Of a stretch of 16,415 bases of DNA, positions 1 to 9,720 are shown one piece after another. Made by a program: the position numbers and the translations under genes. The notes under the pieces are model-generated. The model was not told the origin of the DNA. It saw only the letters and a program-made list of their open reading frames with translations, and did no database searches. Every line of letters starts with the position of its first letter. Within the stretch, counting starts at the first letter, position 1. Source of the stretch: Thoreauomyces humboldtii (taxonomy: Eukaryota; Chytridiomycota; Chytridiomycetes; Spizellomycetales; Powellomycetaceae); the NCBI GenBank assembly GCA_027596035.1, contig JADGJA010000509.1, positions 1 through 16,415 of the forward strand, given 5' to 3'.

Positions 1-132
1 GGGTAACGCGTGTGCTGTCTATCGATTCTTTGTACGCCATAGACAACCAAAAGCAAGGTTCGAAAAGGAGGGAAAGACGCCTTCAGCGCAACGCGAAAGG
101 AGAGGGAACTGCTAGTCCGCTGAGAAGATGTT
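1..132. other. 3' flank of the first gene, no feature seen
   Basis: This stretch lies downstream of the stop codon of the minus-strand gene that ends at 133. It probably contains that gene's 3' UTR. I see no coding continuation, RNA gene or repeat in it. Confidence 0.4.
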
Positions 133-2400
133 TCATTGCCGACCAGCTGCCGCGCGAGTGAGCATGGTGGGCGCAAAGACGTTGAGCGGAGAGTCGAGGA
201 CAACAATTTCCTCCTCGTCTTCGACGTGATCGACCGCCGAGGCGAGACCGCCGCCCATCTTGGATGCCGTCGCAGGGGTCCTCAGGTAGGATACGACCTT
301 GTTGCTCCCGCCTCGGGCACGCTGGTTGTTGTCCAAGTGGGACTTCGTGCGGCGGAGGGTGCTCAGAGAGAACTGTGCTGGGGCACCTGCGGCGGCAACG
401 GGGACGGGGCGATTGAATCGAGGGATAACGCTCTTGACCGAACCAGGACGCGGGGCGCGGGCAGCCGGGAAGGATGCCGAGGATGTCAGTGCCACCGGAG
501 GAGGCGGATGCTGAGGAGTGAATGAAGCGTTCTGCCACTGGCGAGTTGGTTGGACGTCTATGAATAGGAAACCACGTCAGTTCCAGGATTGCATTGAGGT
601 CTACACCGCGGAAAGTAGCGTACCAGGCTCATTGTCAGACTCCGTTTCTGATGCATCCGATCCTGACGAACCCGCCCTTCTCTTGGCGGGAGGTAGCGAA
701 TCTGCCCTCCGCGGACTGACGGCAGGTGCGATCACGTAAAGCTCCTCGTCGTCCGATCCATCGTCGTAGCGCGGAGTCCCCGTGTAGCTTTGCACGCGAC
801 GGAGCGCTGAGGGCGGAATGTTCTCCTTGAAGTTGTCGTAACACGGATAGTGCTGCATCGAAAGGAACGGCGTCTCGGGGGTGGCGAGACGCTTGCGCTT
901 GGGAACTGCTGCGCCTGTGAGTGGGGTGGGAAGGGCGCCTGGAGCATCCGCGGAGCGAGCGGTGAAAGAGCGCGTGATGTGAACCGGGAGAGGGGTGGCG
1001 TCGACCGATGGTCCGTTGATGCGCACTTCCACTTGTTCTTCTTCGACAAAATCTACGCTTTCCTCTATATCGTCAATGTCCTCGTCCGCCCTCGGACTGG
1101 GGCTGTCGCGCAGATCGTCGTGGTGGTCAGGGTACGAGTAAGAAAGCGGGTGGAAGACCATGGGCGAGGACATGGGGTCATGCTGCGACGAGAACTCTGA
1201 GGATGGCGCGCAGATGATGGCAGATCCTTCATCCTCGAACATCTCGGTATCCAGAAACAACTCCCTGTGGGCCAACTTTTGGCGGTCACGGCGCAGTCGG
1301 TAAGGCGGTGGCTTGACCGGTGCAGCAGCCGAGCTCACGCCCCCATCTGCAGGGCCGACATCGAAGTCGTCCTCGTCCTCCGCGAACACGCTCAGAAACT
1401 GAAGAGGGATTGGGTGAGGCTCCTCGGTGCTGGAGAACAGGTCTCCTCGCGGAGAGAGAGCGAAGGCAGACGATGGAGTACGCATCGGTGTCGCCGAGCC
1501 ATAAAGGGTCGTCCTAGCATAGGCGCTGTCCTTGCCATTAACAATGAAAGCCTTCCGGAGCGGCGTCGATCCGGTCTGTGTGAAGAGAGGCATCGCCAGT
1601 TCGGGCTTGGGCGGAGTGGACGGAAGCCAAGCCGGTGGACAAAGACGCTGGGGACTGTGGTCGGCGAACACGGATCGCTCTGGGCTCAAGATGGAGATCA
1701 GGGTGCCCGGGTCAGGCAGCGCAGAGCTAGCATGCGCCTCTTGTTGTCGGGTCCCACTTTCCTGACCAAACATGTCGTGCGAATAGGGGTCGAGGTTGAG
1801 CTTCCCGACGTTCACGTAGGGGTTGGGTTGGTGCACGCTCGGGTTGTAAGCAAACTGGTGCAGACGCAGGATCTGAGAAAGAGAAGGTGAAGAAGGATGG
1901 GAGGATCAGTATCAGGCATGACGACGACGGCGAACAAGGGTAGAGCGTGTGAGTGTGTGAGTGAGTGAGTGAGTGTGTGTGAGTGTGTGTGTGTGTGCCG
2001 ACGAAGAGGAATGCTGGTGAGTGACCCTGAGAGGGTGCTCTCGCTCGCCCGGCCAGAACGCGTCGTGGGGAAAGAAAGGGGCTCTCCAGGGAAGCGGAAA
2101 ACCCTAGGGGGCCCCTAACGCACAAGCAGCAGCCCCTTTTTCTGCACGGCGAGGACCCGGGGGGGCATCCCCTAAGCCCCGATGGCCATCGCATGGCGAA
2201 AAGAACCACCTTTCCACGCATCTGCAAATGGACTGCAGGGATGGAAAGAGGCCATGGTGCGCAATGCGAAACGTGTGAAAGTGAAGAGGGAAGGGTAGGA
2301 AGGTTGGGTCAAGGATGGCGCGCGCAATGGTCCAACATACCAGGTCCGTATCGGGCGGCGATGCAGCTGCGTCGGGCTTTGATGTGGCGTGACCAGTCAT
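133..2400 (-). CDS. Orphan disordered, probably nuclear protein with KEN-box-like motif
   Basis: I do not recognise the family. My model has three exons: 2400-2341, 1872-607 and 510-133, giving 567 aa. All junctions are phase 0. Intron 1 (468 nt) starts GTATGT and ends with a TACTGAT branch site and a long pyrimidine tract before CAG. Intron 2 (96 nt) starts GTGTAG and contains CTGAC. The protein is low in hydrophobic segments and rich in Ser, Pro, Asp and Glu, with an acidic stretch in the middle (DEDIDDIEES). Basic clusters PKRKR (about 344) and AKRR (about 416) look like nuclear localisation signals. A KENIPP motif at 369-374 fits the APC/C KEN box. At least ten SP or TP dipeptides suggest proline-directed kinase sites. 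A cell-cycle or transcription role is inference only. The first exon is the weakest part; without it, translation could start at the ATG of MFGQE near 1773. The middle exon is well supported by composition. Confidence 0.6.
1947..1997. repeat. TG/CA microsatellite, interrupted by GA
   Basis: About 51 bp of GTGTGAGTG-type repeat with GAGT interruptions on the plus strand. It lies inside the long first intron of the minus-strand orphan gene, so it is read as CA-rich in the transcript. It is about 75 bp upstream of that intron's acceptor site. Confidence 0.9.
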
Positions 2401-3180
2401 GTTGAGAGAGAGCGCGGCGGAGAGATGCTTGAAGGCCTTGTCTTGGGGATGGCGATGCCTTGTGGCCGGGAAATGGCGAAAAACTCAAAAAAACTGCTGA
2501 GCGGACGTGGGAATCCGCGTTTCGGGTCTTGACGACGGCACTTGCTAGCGGGAAGCTGATGCCAGTGACGAGGAGGAGGTCGTGGGATGCAGAAGGACTT
2601 GCAGTATGGGGGGTTGGGTTTGGGGAACCTTGCTACGCAGCGATGGCCATGCGGTGGGGGTTTGTGGTGCGAATGGAGCAAGATGGGCGGACGACGGAGT
2701 GCTGCGGAGTGGACGGAGCGGTTACTGGGAGGGAGTGAGCAGAGGGGTATTGGAATGCAGTGAGGATGGAGGAGGGTATCGGCGAGGAGAAGGAACGATA
2801 GAAAAACGGATGCGGGGAATGGAATGTGTGAGCGAAACCGGAAAGTGTGCGGGTATGAGATCGGTGAGCGCAAAAGCCAAATCGGAGAGAGCACCCCTTT
2901 CCCGTTCCCCTAACCTCTCCCGCCCAAAGGCCCTGGGGTCCACAAGGGGCAGGCACACTGGACTTGTCGACCAAATCACCCAATTCAACGTTCTCAGAAA
3001 GGCACGCCCATAGACGTACAGCACAACTCGCTGCCACCCTTAGAACCGAAGGTGGTTAGACTGGGCTGTCCTTTACCGAACCGTTTCCTTCCTACAGCGC
3101 GAACATGGGATGAGATGATTGGCACAACCGACGTCTTCTGCTCTTTGGACAAAGCACCCAAAAGCTCATGGAAATCACTA
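2401..3180. promoter_or_regulatory. Upstream region of the orphan gene
   Basis: This stretch precedes the first exon of the minus-strand orphan gene. Read on the minus strand, its proximal 500-600 bp are strongly pyrimidine-rich, with runs of C and T, which is common in fungal promoters and 5' UTRs. Long open frames on that strand reflect this skew: they encode Pro/Ser/His-rich low-complexity sequence and I do not believe them. An inverted CCAAT (ATTGG) occurs near 2746. No other gene is visible. Confidence 0.35.
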
Positions 3181-3192
3181 ATGCGAGCCGGC

Positions 3193-3330
3193 TACTGTTT
3201 GCACGACGGGCAACGCAATGGGGCGGTTCGTACCCATCTTTCAGGTTCTCCTGTCCGGCTCCAGCGCAAATGCCACCCATGCCATATTTCTATGCCATGA
3301 TGCTTCTCTCACAGATGATGCACTCCATCA
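3193..3330 (-). pseudogene. Possible decayed RING-type zinc finger fragment
   Basis: On the minus strand, CIIC is encoded at 3322-3311 and CPSCKQ follows about 40 codons later, with CPSC at 3212-3201. Between them, in the second frame, is HGWHLRW, which resembles the central His/Cys part of a RING-H2 finger with cysteines replaced. The two halves are in different frames, an in-frame TAG follows the first half, and I found no intron that repairs this. The spacing fits a RING finger, but the match may be chance. Confidence 0.2.
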
Positions 3331-4420
3331 TGCAGAGAAGTCCGGTCCCCGAGGCATACTTGCTGGCTACTTTTGCTGCAGCCCTCGAGTCGAGAGTCGA
3401 TTGATTACTAGTCGCGGCCCCGGACTGGCCGGAGCGCCACTCTTGATGCCAAGTGTGGGGTTCCGTATGTGAACTGGTTGCATTGTGAAAATTCTTTGAG
3501 GTACGCCTCCCATAGCGAAAGACTTGTGATCCACTCGTTCTGCCCCCATCAAGACCCTGAGAAGGGGAACGAGGCGTCTCGGTGCTGCAGAAATGAATAG
3601 GCATCGATGCCTCGTGCTCAAAGCGGTCATCAGGGTGAAGCGCTTCGAGTCCCTTGAGACACGTTCCGAGCGATACTGTACAGCGTCCGCCGCTTTCACC
3701 GCCGCTTGCTTCGACTGGCGCCAGACTGCAGTCTCACAAAAAAGCCTCTCGTTCAATTTGAGAATGAGATTATTAGGCAGGGACGAAGAATGAGGCAGGT
3801 TCACAAAAGCAAAAAGGATCTCCCTTTTCTGAATGGGAGGAGAGGAGGGAGGGGAGGGGGACGTTCCTGTCGGGAAACGCGGAGGGGTCGACAGGTCCGA
3901 GCGCGTCGCTTCCTGTCATTTTTCTTCGGCAGTCACGCCCGATGCAGGTGAACAACCAAAGTCCGCTCCTCGTGACTGTGCCACGCGATGGCTCAGATGC
4001 TGTCAGTGTCACCCGGTGCCTCCGGGAGACTGCCGGTGACTACAGTACAGTGGCTCCGACTAGGGTTTGCACGGCTAAGCCTTATGAGTCAAATGTACTC
4101 CATCTGGACTGGTCTATATATGGACTGCTTCATACTGGTGTTTTGAAAGGTGTTGCACGTTTCCGGGGTTCATCTTGACAATATCCGTCGGTTTTCAAAA
4201 TCATGCCTGTCTGGAAAGAGCCTTTATTTGCGGCATACTCCTGAAAATCCAGCGATTCCCGCAGCGAAAACCGCAATCGCTCCGGCCGCTGGAGCCGATA
4301 GACTTGGGTCTACGTTTGCATAGAGTCGACGTCCAGGGTAAAGCGCCGAGCGGGCCCTTTGCCTTCAGAACCAAGAAAACGAACCATGATGGCAAATGCT
4401 CGGATTGTCTTCATGGCTGA
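3331..4420. other. Intergenic stretch, no confident gene
   Basis: This lies downstream of the 7TM gene stop, on that gene's 3' side. Open frames of 60-145 codons exist on both strands, but none shows a domain, a sensible exon chain or consistent composition. A TATATA run occurs near 4116 and a G-rich GGGAGGGGAGG-type tract near 3848. The 3' UTR of the 7TM gene probably lies in the part next to 4420. Confidence 0.3.
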
Positions 4421-5896
4421 TTAACGGGCGGTCTGTTTTTCTTGCGCATGCGAGGGCAATCTACTTCCAGTCTCCTCATCGTGCCCATCCATCGCCGTTC
4501 CCGTGCTCTCATTTTCACCACCGCCATCAACGCCAAGATCCGACCCCGGATGCAGTTCCAGCCCCAGATCCAGACCCAGACCCAAGCCCGACATAGCCTC
4601 GATGGAGAAGGGAGATTCGTAGTTCGTGCGTGGCCGCTTTTCGTCAGGGATTACCGATTCTCCTGTCCCTACCACCCTGCGACTCACGACGGCGGATCCC
4701 GCGGCCGTCCATCCGATGACGCTGTCGTCTGCGGCTCGAAATGGAGCGTCGGAAGGCATCGATTCGGTTTGGGAGTAGATCTTCGATCGTATTCCGCCGT
4801 TCGTCGTTCTACTGTGAAGAAGGTTGCCGGATGCTGACAGTGGCGAATAGGATACGATCGCTCTGATGAGCGTGATGTCGTAAAGGATCCATGTGCAGAA
4901 CAGGGAGGTGTCTGTGGTCGTTGGTCATCGTTTCAATAACTTCTTTTGTATCAAGACAAACCGCTTTCAGGCAGTCCCAGAACTTACAAGCAGTGGTGAT
5001 CCCGTCGATGATGACCGAGTACGGCAGGATGGTGGCCCCAGCGACGACCAACGTAGCAGGGATGGCTACGCATGTGGTTGCGAACGCCTTGATCTGGACT
5101 TTTTCCAACATTTCCTTTCTGAACGCCATCGCAGTCTTCTTATCCGGTCCCGACGAGATCTGAGCCCCCGTGGCCGTCCTCGTGAGGCTCACTTTGACCG
5201 CGATGACGAGTCGGATCACCACGATCGAGATGGCTGCAGCGACGAATGGAGCCCATGCCGACCATGTGGTGAAGCATATCGCACGAACCGAGACGGCAAG
5301 CTCGAGCGTGTTGTCGCTCGTGGTCGGCCGCAAGACGATTTGATAGTGGGCGATGATGCCCGTCGCGATGACGAATCCCGTGATCGTGATCCCGAACAGT
5401 GCCCAGGTCAGGAACTTGACTGCCTTGTTCCAAAGCTCATTGTATGCCATTCGAAGACTCACTGCAGGGAGAAAGTTCTGAAAATACCAGATAAAAGGTT
5501 CAGTGTCCCGCGAGAATTCTGCCCGATCCTTCTTTCGAGCAATCATCCCACCTCCACCGTGAGAAGGAGTAGAAAGCTTCCAAGGATGAAGGTTCCATCG
5601 GCGACATGAAATCCGATGTCATAAGCGAAGAGGTTTCCCCTGCAATACGCATAACCGTTGACCGTGGAAGCTACATAGCTGATCAACATGATGATCTGGG
5701 ATACGAAGCATGCATAGCCACGTCTTCCTCGCACATGTACGACGTCGCCTCTATATACGTGCATGACGTTGGCGAGACCGATAAGTATTGAGGCGCAGAA
5801 GAAAATAAGAGCCACGGCGGACGGAAAGACATCGATCGGCTCGACCGTCGTTGGGTCCGAGAGTGAATCAGGTTTGGTAGAGTTGGACGCAACCAT
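4421..5896 (-). CDS. Seven-transmembrane receptor-like membrane protein
   Basis: Three exons, 5896-5552, 5477-4988 and 4911-4421, give a 441 aa protein. Intron 1 is 74 nt (GTGGGA...TTTCAG, phase 0). Intron 2 is 76 nt with a perfect GTAAGT donor and phase 1; it joins ..ITTA to Y and then TSLFCTWILYD. Seven hydrophobic segments are visible at about 26-47, 62-84, 92-113, 138-160, 181-207, 245-272 and 279-299. A short N-terminal region with an NST glycosylation site precedes them, and a 140-residue hydrophilic C-terminal tail follows. Without intron 2 the seventh helix is lost, which supports the splice. The layout is that of a fungal GPCR-like 7TM protein, but I cannot assign it to Ste2, Ste3, Pth11 or another named class. 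Ligand and G-protein coupling are unknown. It is divergently placed to CET1. Confidence 0.75.
4558..4588. repeat. Imperfect CCAGAC hexanucleotide repeat in the 7TM tail
   Basis: A short run of CCAGAC/CCAGAT-like hexamers on the plus strand. In the 7TM protein it encodes the alternating GLGLGLDLGLEL segment of the cytoplasmic tail on the minus strand. It could expand or contract without shifting frame. Confidence 0.6.
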
Positions 5897-6486
5897 GGCG
5901 TAAGGGTGACCAGAGTGAGTTGCAGCAAAGGATGGACGTTAACGATCGTGATCAAAGCCTTTTGTAGTCGAAGGCAAGCAGTACTCCTTGCGATCGTTCT
6001 ATTCCGAACAATGAGGAAAGCGTATGAGAAGAGCGTACAAAACCTCTTGCATTTTGAGCGGGTTCTGCCTTTTTCATCGAGCATTGATGAACATTTATGA
6101 GGGCCAGGAGGAACCTGTTTGGTTTTGGGCGCCACGTCCTGACGGTGCTTCCTGGGTACATGTCTAGCTACCGTAAACAGACTGCATGCAGTCCCGTCTT
6201 CCAGGGTTTTCGGGTCCGCTATTCTGAGACACATTTGATTGGTTGCTTGAAGAGTGGCGGGTCGGCATCAATAACAGGAGGCGGGAATCTCCAAATAGAT
6301 AGAAGTGCCGGTACGGGGGTATCGAACGTGCCGTGCATGGACGATGGAAGCATGGACATTTGGACAGTTGGAAAGTGCTTGGATCCACGCGGGTTGTTTG
6401 ACTTTGACGTTGTCTGACATTTCCCCACTTCGGCAACTGCACTTGTATTCGTCACTTCACATTCTAATACAACAGGACACACTAGC
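5897..6486. promoter_or_regulatory. Divergent promoter region, 7TM gene and CET1
   Basis: This 590-bp stretch separates the start codons of two divergently transcribed genes, so it should hold both promoters and 5' UTRs. An inverted CCAAT pentamer (ATTGG) is at 6238-6242. I see no convincing TATA box and no additional gene; the open frames here lack coding character. Confidence 0.45.
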
Positions 6487-7889
6487 ATGGACAACGAGGA
6501 ACCTGCGCGGAAGCGTCCACGAACTGAAGAACGAGATGAGATACAGGACGCCGAATCGAACTCACAGACCCCATCCGAACAACCGCGGGAGGACCGGCCA
6601 ATCAAGCAACAACCTTCCTTCCATGCGCCAACATCTGATCCCCCAACACCGACTGCAACATCATCCGCACGATCCTCATCTTCCTCGACCGGCGCCGTCG
6701 CTAAACTCGAACCTAGCATATCTGGGAAACCGCTAGAGAATGACATGGTTCAGCAGGTGTCTGAATTCCTATGGCGACATCTTGGAGGCGTGCAGGATGG
6801 GAGTCAGCTCGAGGTGTGAAGGAAAGCGGAGGAGATCCTTACACGCCAGTCACGAAGATGCTGATTTCCTTGTGTCCTCCGAATTAAGGTCGAGGGTAAA
6901 CTGGGACTGATAATAGATCGGCAAACGGGGCAACGGATACGACTTCCCGTACAGTCAGAGACGGGTGAGGGATCGCATCGCTTCCTCCACCGCTCGAGAC
7001 TGGAAAGTGACTGAAAGCATTTCGTTGTTCTTACAGTGATGTACAACGACGGGACATACTACCGGTTCGACTCAAACATGTCGATGGTAAAGCAAACTTT
7101 CACGTGCGAACTCCTCCTCACCCCCCACCCGCGCTTTCCGGGAGCTGATGTTGACGAAAAACAAACATCTAGGATCAACACGGGAACTTCAATCGATCTC
7201 TCAACGCTCTCGTAGAGGCGTCAAAGTCACGGACGGGGAGTAGTCGCGTCAACTACGTCCATACGAAGGAGATCGATCATTATCATGAAAGGGGAGGGCA
7301 AAAGATTCGCGTCTCCATCGACGAGAAGACGCAAAAAGTACAAGCCGAGGATTTAGTTCTGTTCTGGTGATGGGAAAGCCTTATACTGACTCGATCGACC
7401 TTCCGCAGGTCAGGGAAGTCTTGATGAAGAAACGGATCGCGGACCTCGAAATCCATCTACCGAACTCTGCTTTGGACTTTCGAATCTCGATCAGCATGGA
7501 AATCCCCTCGCCACCACCGCCGAGGGACTCCGTATCCCGGTTTCAGAGACGAAAGGATCGTCTGTCCTACTCGCATCAGGTCATGAAGGTGGATCTGACT
7601 CAGGTTAGGGAGTTCAATGTGAGTGAAGTTGCAATTCCCAATCGCATCGTCCCGGCTTTTTATGTCCTGAGCCTATCGTGGACTCTTCTGAAACTAAACC
7701 TTATAGGACAGGAACCAGGAGACGAAAAAAACGCACGAGATCGAAGTCGAGTTTATCAGGGCTGCCTGTCTCATCGAGGAGAAGGAGAAGAGGCAGCAAG
7801 GGAAACCGAGCCAGTTCAACGGTTACGTGGAGGTGTTTCTCAACAACCTCAGGTATCTGAGCAGGAAAGCAATACCCCATCGGTTTTGA
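6487..7889 (+). CDS. CET1: mRNA capping enzyme RNA 5'-triphosphatase (Cet1 family)
   Basis: This enzyme removes the gamma-phosphate from the 5' end of nascent pre-mRNA, the first step of cap synthesis in the nucleus. It belongs to the fungal metal-dependent triphosphate tunnel metalloenzymes. Six exons, 6487-6813, 6889-6964, 7037-7086, 7173-7337, 7409-7618 and 7707-7889, give 336 aa; introns are 71-88 nt. The first 85 residues are Pro/Ser/Glu-rich and disordered, with a basic RKRPR near the start. Family motifs follow in order: LEVEGKLG (108-115, metal-binding Glu109 and Glu111), RFDSNM (144-149), DFRISISME (229-237), RRKDRLSY (253-260) and THEIEVEF (285-292, Glu287, Glu289 and Glu291). The N-terminal part is far shorter than in S. 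cerevisiae Cet1. The GTGAGT donor after VREFN was chosen over an earlier weak GTTAGG site. The family call is firm. Confidence 0.93.
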
Positions 7890-8137
7890 AAGTTATTTTC
7901 TGGAGCAACAAAATTATGGACAGTGCCTGTACAGCTACGGCCATCATGCCATAGTTCGAACTCACGTTTACGACTACGGTTTACTGCCTTATGAACACTA
8001 GTTAACCGAAACACCGTTACGTGACCTATATGAGGCTAGATATACTCAATGATGCTATGCTGCAGTAGAGTACTCGATTCGGTCCTTAGATCCTCTCTCT
8101 CAATGTTATATTTGAACGATAGAGCTAGTGATGATTC
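7890..8137. other. Shared 3' region of two convergent genes
   Basis: CET1 (plus) and the Pba1-like gene (minus) end toward each other, with 248 bp between their stop codons. This AT-richer stretch must hold both 3' UTRs and polyadenylation sites. I cannot point to a specific signal. Confidence 0.5.
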
Positions 8138-9300
8138 TCATAGATACATGTGATTCACGTCCTTTGTCGCGGTTACGTGCACGACCTTTCTGTATGCTTC
8201 AGTGGTCGTCGGTGTCGACCCCTTGATGGTCGCGGAAGGAAGGGATGGAATGACAGCCTCGAAGGCGCGGAGAGTCGACACCGTCACGTCGTGTCGTCCC
8301 ATCTGGGGTTCCAGGAGCGAGAGGTAGAGATGCCCGGGTCGGTTATGGACTTGAAGCTTTCGGATTGGCAAACGTTTGAGATTAGGTTGTTTGGAGTGGT
8401 GTCACAGGAGTATGCGAGTCCTTACCCAGCTGAGGAATGCAGCGGCGAGACCCGTCACCATGGATGGCGTCGCTAGGTATTCGACCGTTGTCGTCTGTTT
8501 GTGTTGCATAGTCAGATCCAGAAAACTAGGCAGCTTCCGTAGTAAGGGGGCGGGATTACCTTCTCAGCGCTCCCGGTAGCCAGTTGTCGCAGAAGAGGAG
8601 GAGCAGTGTCTTCTGTCGCCTGTCGCAGTTGATGCGTCGTAAGGGAGTCGAAGATAATAGTTCTATCCCGTACCGTCAGCATCGAAATTGTATCCCCACG
8701 TGACAAGCTAAAGATCCGTTCCGGCAAACACTCACGTCTTCGGGTCAAGAGATGCAAACATGACTTCTGCCCACACAGGCGTGCGTTCCGCTGGGATCTC
8801 GGCTCCGGAGATTCCGACCAGCGTCGATGGCTCGTCGGTCAGCTGATAGATGTAGAGGACCTTTGACCTCGCCAACAGTCGCGGTTCCTCCCACTTGAAA
8901 CTCTCGTCCTCGGATGGATAGTGCAGGGCGCCGACAATCCTCCGCTTTTCGCTTCGGGAGTGCAGAAAGGTGGAACCGGCTCCTATTCCGAGGAGAAGGA
9001 GGGCTGGGAATGTGAGGGTTTGTGTTGCTTCGATTCCTGGAGCCCACTACTCGTTGTCGGCGTTATGGGAGAAGTCGTGAGCGCGCGGCTTTCTTCGCAT
9101 ACGATATGCGTCTGGCCTTACCTCGAATACGGGTGCAGGGTCCTTCACGTTGTCACCGTAAAGCTCTGCGGCTTCCAATTCCTCCAGCTCCTCTGCCTCG
9201 TAGTCTCGCGAACGGTGGTCGGCGGTGAATGGCCAAACGTCCTGGTGTGAGCATATCAGTACCTGATGCTTCCTTCCTAACCCGATAACCCCTTTACCAT
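8138..9300 (-). CDS. PBA1: Proteasome assembly chaperone 1 (Pba1/PSMG1)-like
   Basis: Pba1/PAC1 works with Pba2/PAC2 to guide alpha-ring assembly of the 20S proteasome. My model has six exons: 9300-9298, 9241-9122, 9046-8736, 8662-8560, 8494-8426 and 8356-8138, giving 274 aa, close to human PSMG1. Introns are 56, 75, 73, 65 and 69 nt; donors include GTAAGG twice and GTGAGT, and phases agree throughout. The first coding exon appears to be only the ATG, followed at once by GTAAAG. The family match is in the C-terminal half: a TIIFDSLTTHQLR strand, PPLLRQLATG, then TPSMVTGLAAAFLSWLQVHN and PGHLYLSLLE with V(S)TLRAFEAVI. These parallel PSMG1's order of PFLRAL, PNIVHDLPAAVLSYCQV and AILYLCY..VEAFKPVL. 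The N-terminal region is acidic (EAEELEELEAAEL). The assignment rests on pattern recall, not a search. The last two introns and the 3' exon are well constrained. Confidence 0.72.
9298..9300 (-). other. One-codon first coding exon (ATG followed by intron)
   Basis: The context TATCACAATG is good for initiation, and the ATG is directly followed by GTAAAG. The 56-nt intron contains TACTGATATG as branch site and ends ACACCAG at 9242. The next exon begins GAC GTT TGG in frame, giving MDVWPF. No in-frame ATG precedes this exon otherwise. Confidence 0.55.
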
Positions 9301-9720
9301 TGTGATATCAATGTGGCTGCTGGTGTACGATATGAACCGGTAGATGTGTCCTACGGTTGGGTGTCAGAAAGCGTGTCCGTATCCTTGGCCCAAGACGAGG
9401 GGCTGTGCAGGTCGTTCCGTCCAGCTGGTCGGACGCATGAATCATCCGAGTTCGGAGTCTCTTTTCGGCAGTGAGAAACGCCTGTGCTCAGGGGGCTCTG
9501 CCCTCTGCCCACAGGTTCTGCTCAGGATATACGTGGCACACGGAACAAAGAGATACTGCTGCTTGGCATTGACCTGACCGACGCATTGATGCGGTGCCCT
9601 TTGCTCGCTCAGATGGATAAAAGAGCGTAACTGTCTGTCTCTGGTCCTCTCTTCCCCGTAGGCTACACTACCGCACCTACGCCCTTTCCTCTCAATACGA
9701 TCAATTTCCTTTTGCCGGGC
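9301..9720. promoter_or_regulatory. Divergent promoter region, Pba1-like and BAP31-like genes
   Basis: A 420-bp stretch between the start codons of two divergent genes. GGATAAAAG near 9615-9623, about 100 bp upstream of the plus-strand start, is TATA-like. The open frames here show no domain and are in neither gene's frame. Confidence 0.4.

Noticed and set aside
2397..2894. 165-codon open frame on the minus strand just upstream of the orphan gene
   Set aside because: It is Pro/Ser/His low-complexity sequence produced by a pyrimidine-rich promoter stretch.
3367..3804. 145-codon open frame on the minus strand
   Set aside because: No domain or consistent composition, and no convincing exon chain; I treat it as chance.
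4893..5609. 238-codon open frame on the plus strand
   Set aside because: It is antisense to the second exon of the 7TM gene, is Asp/Arg-rich as expected of a shadow frame, and has no domain.
7500..7618. Earlier donor GTTAGG in CET1 after DLTQ
   Set aside because: A perfect GTGAGT lies 12 bases later in the same phase and keeps the VREFN residues before the THEIEVE motif.
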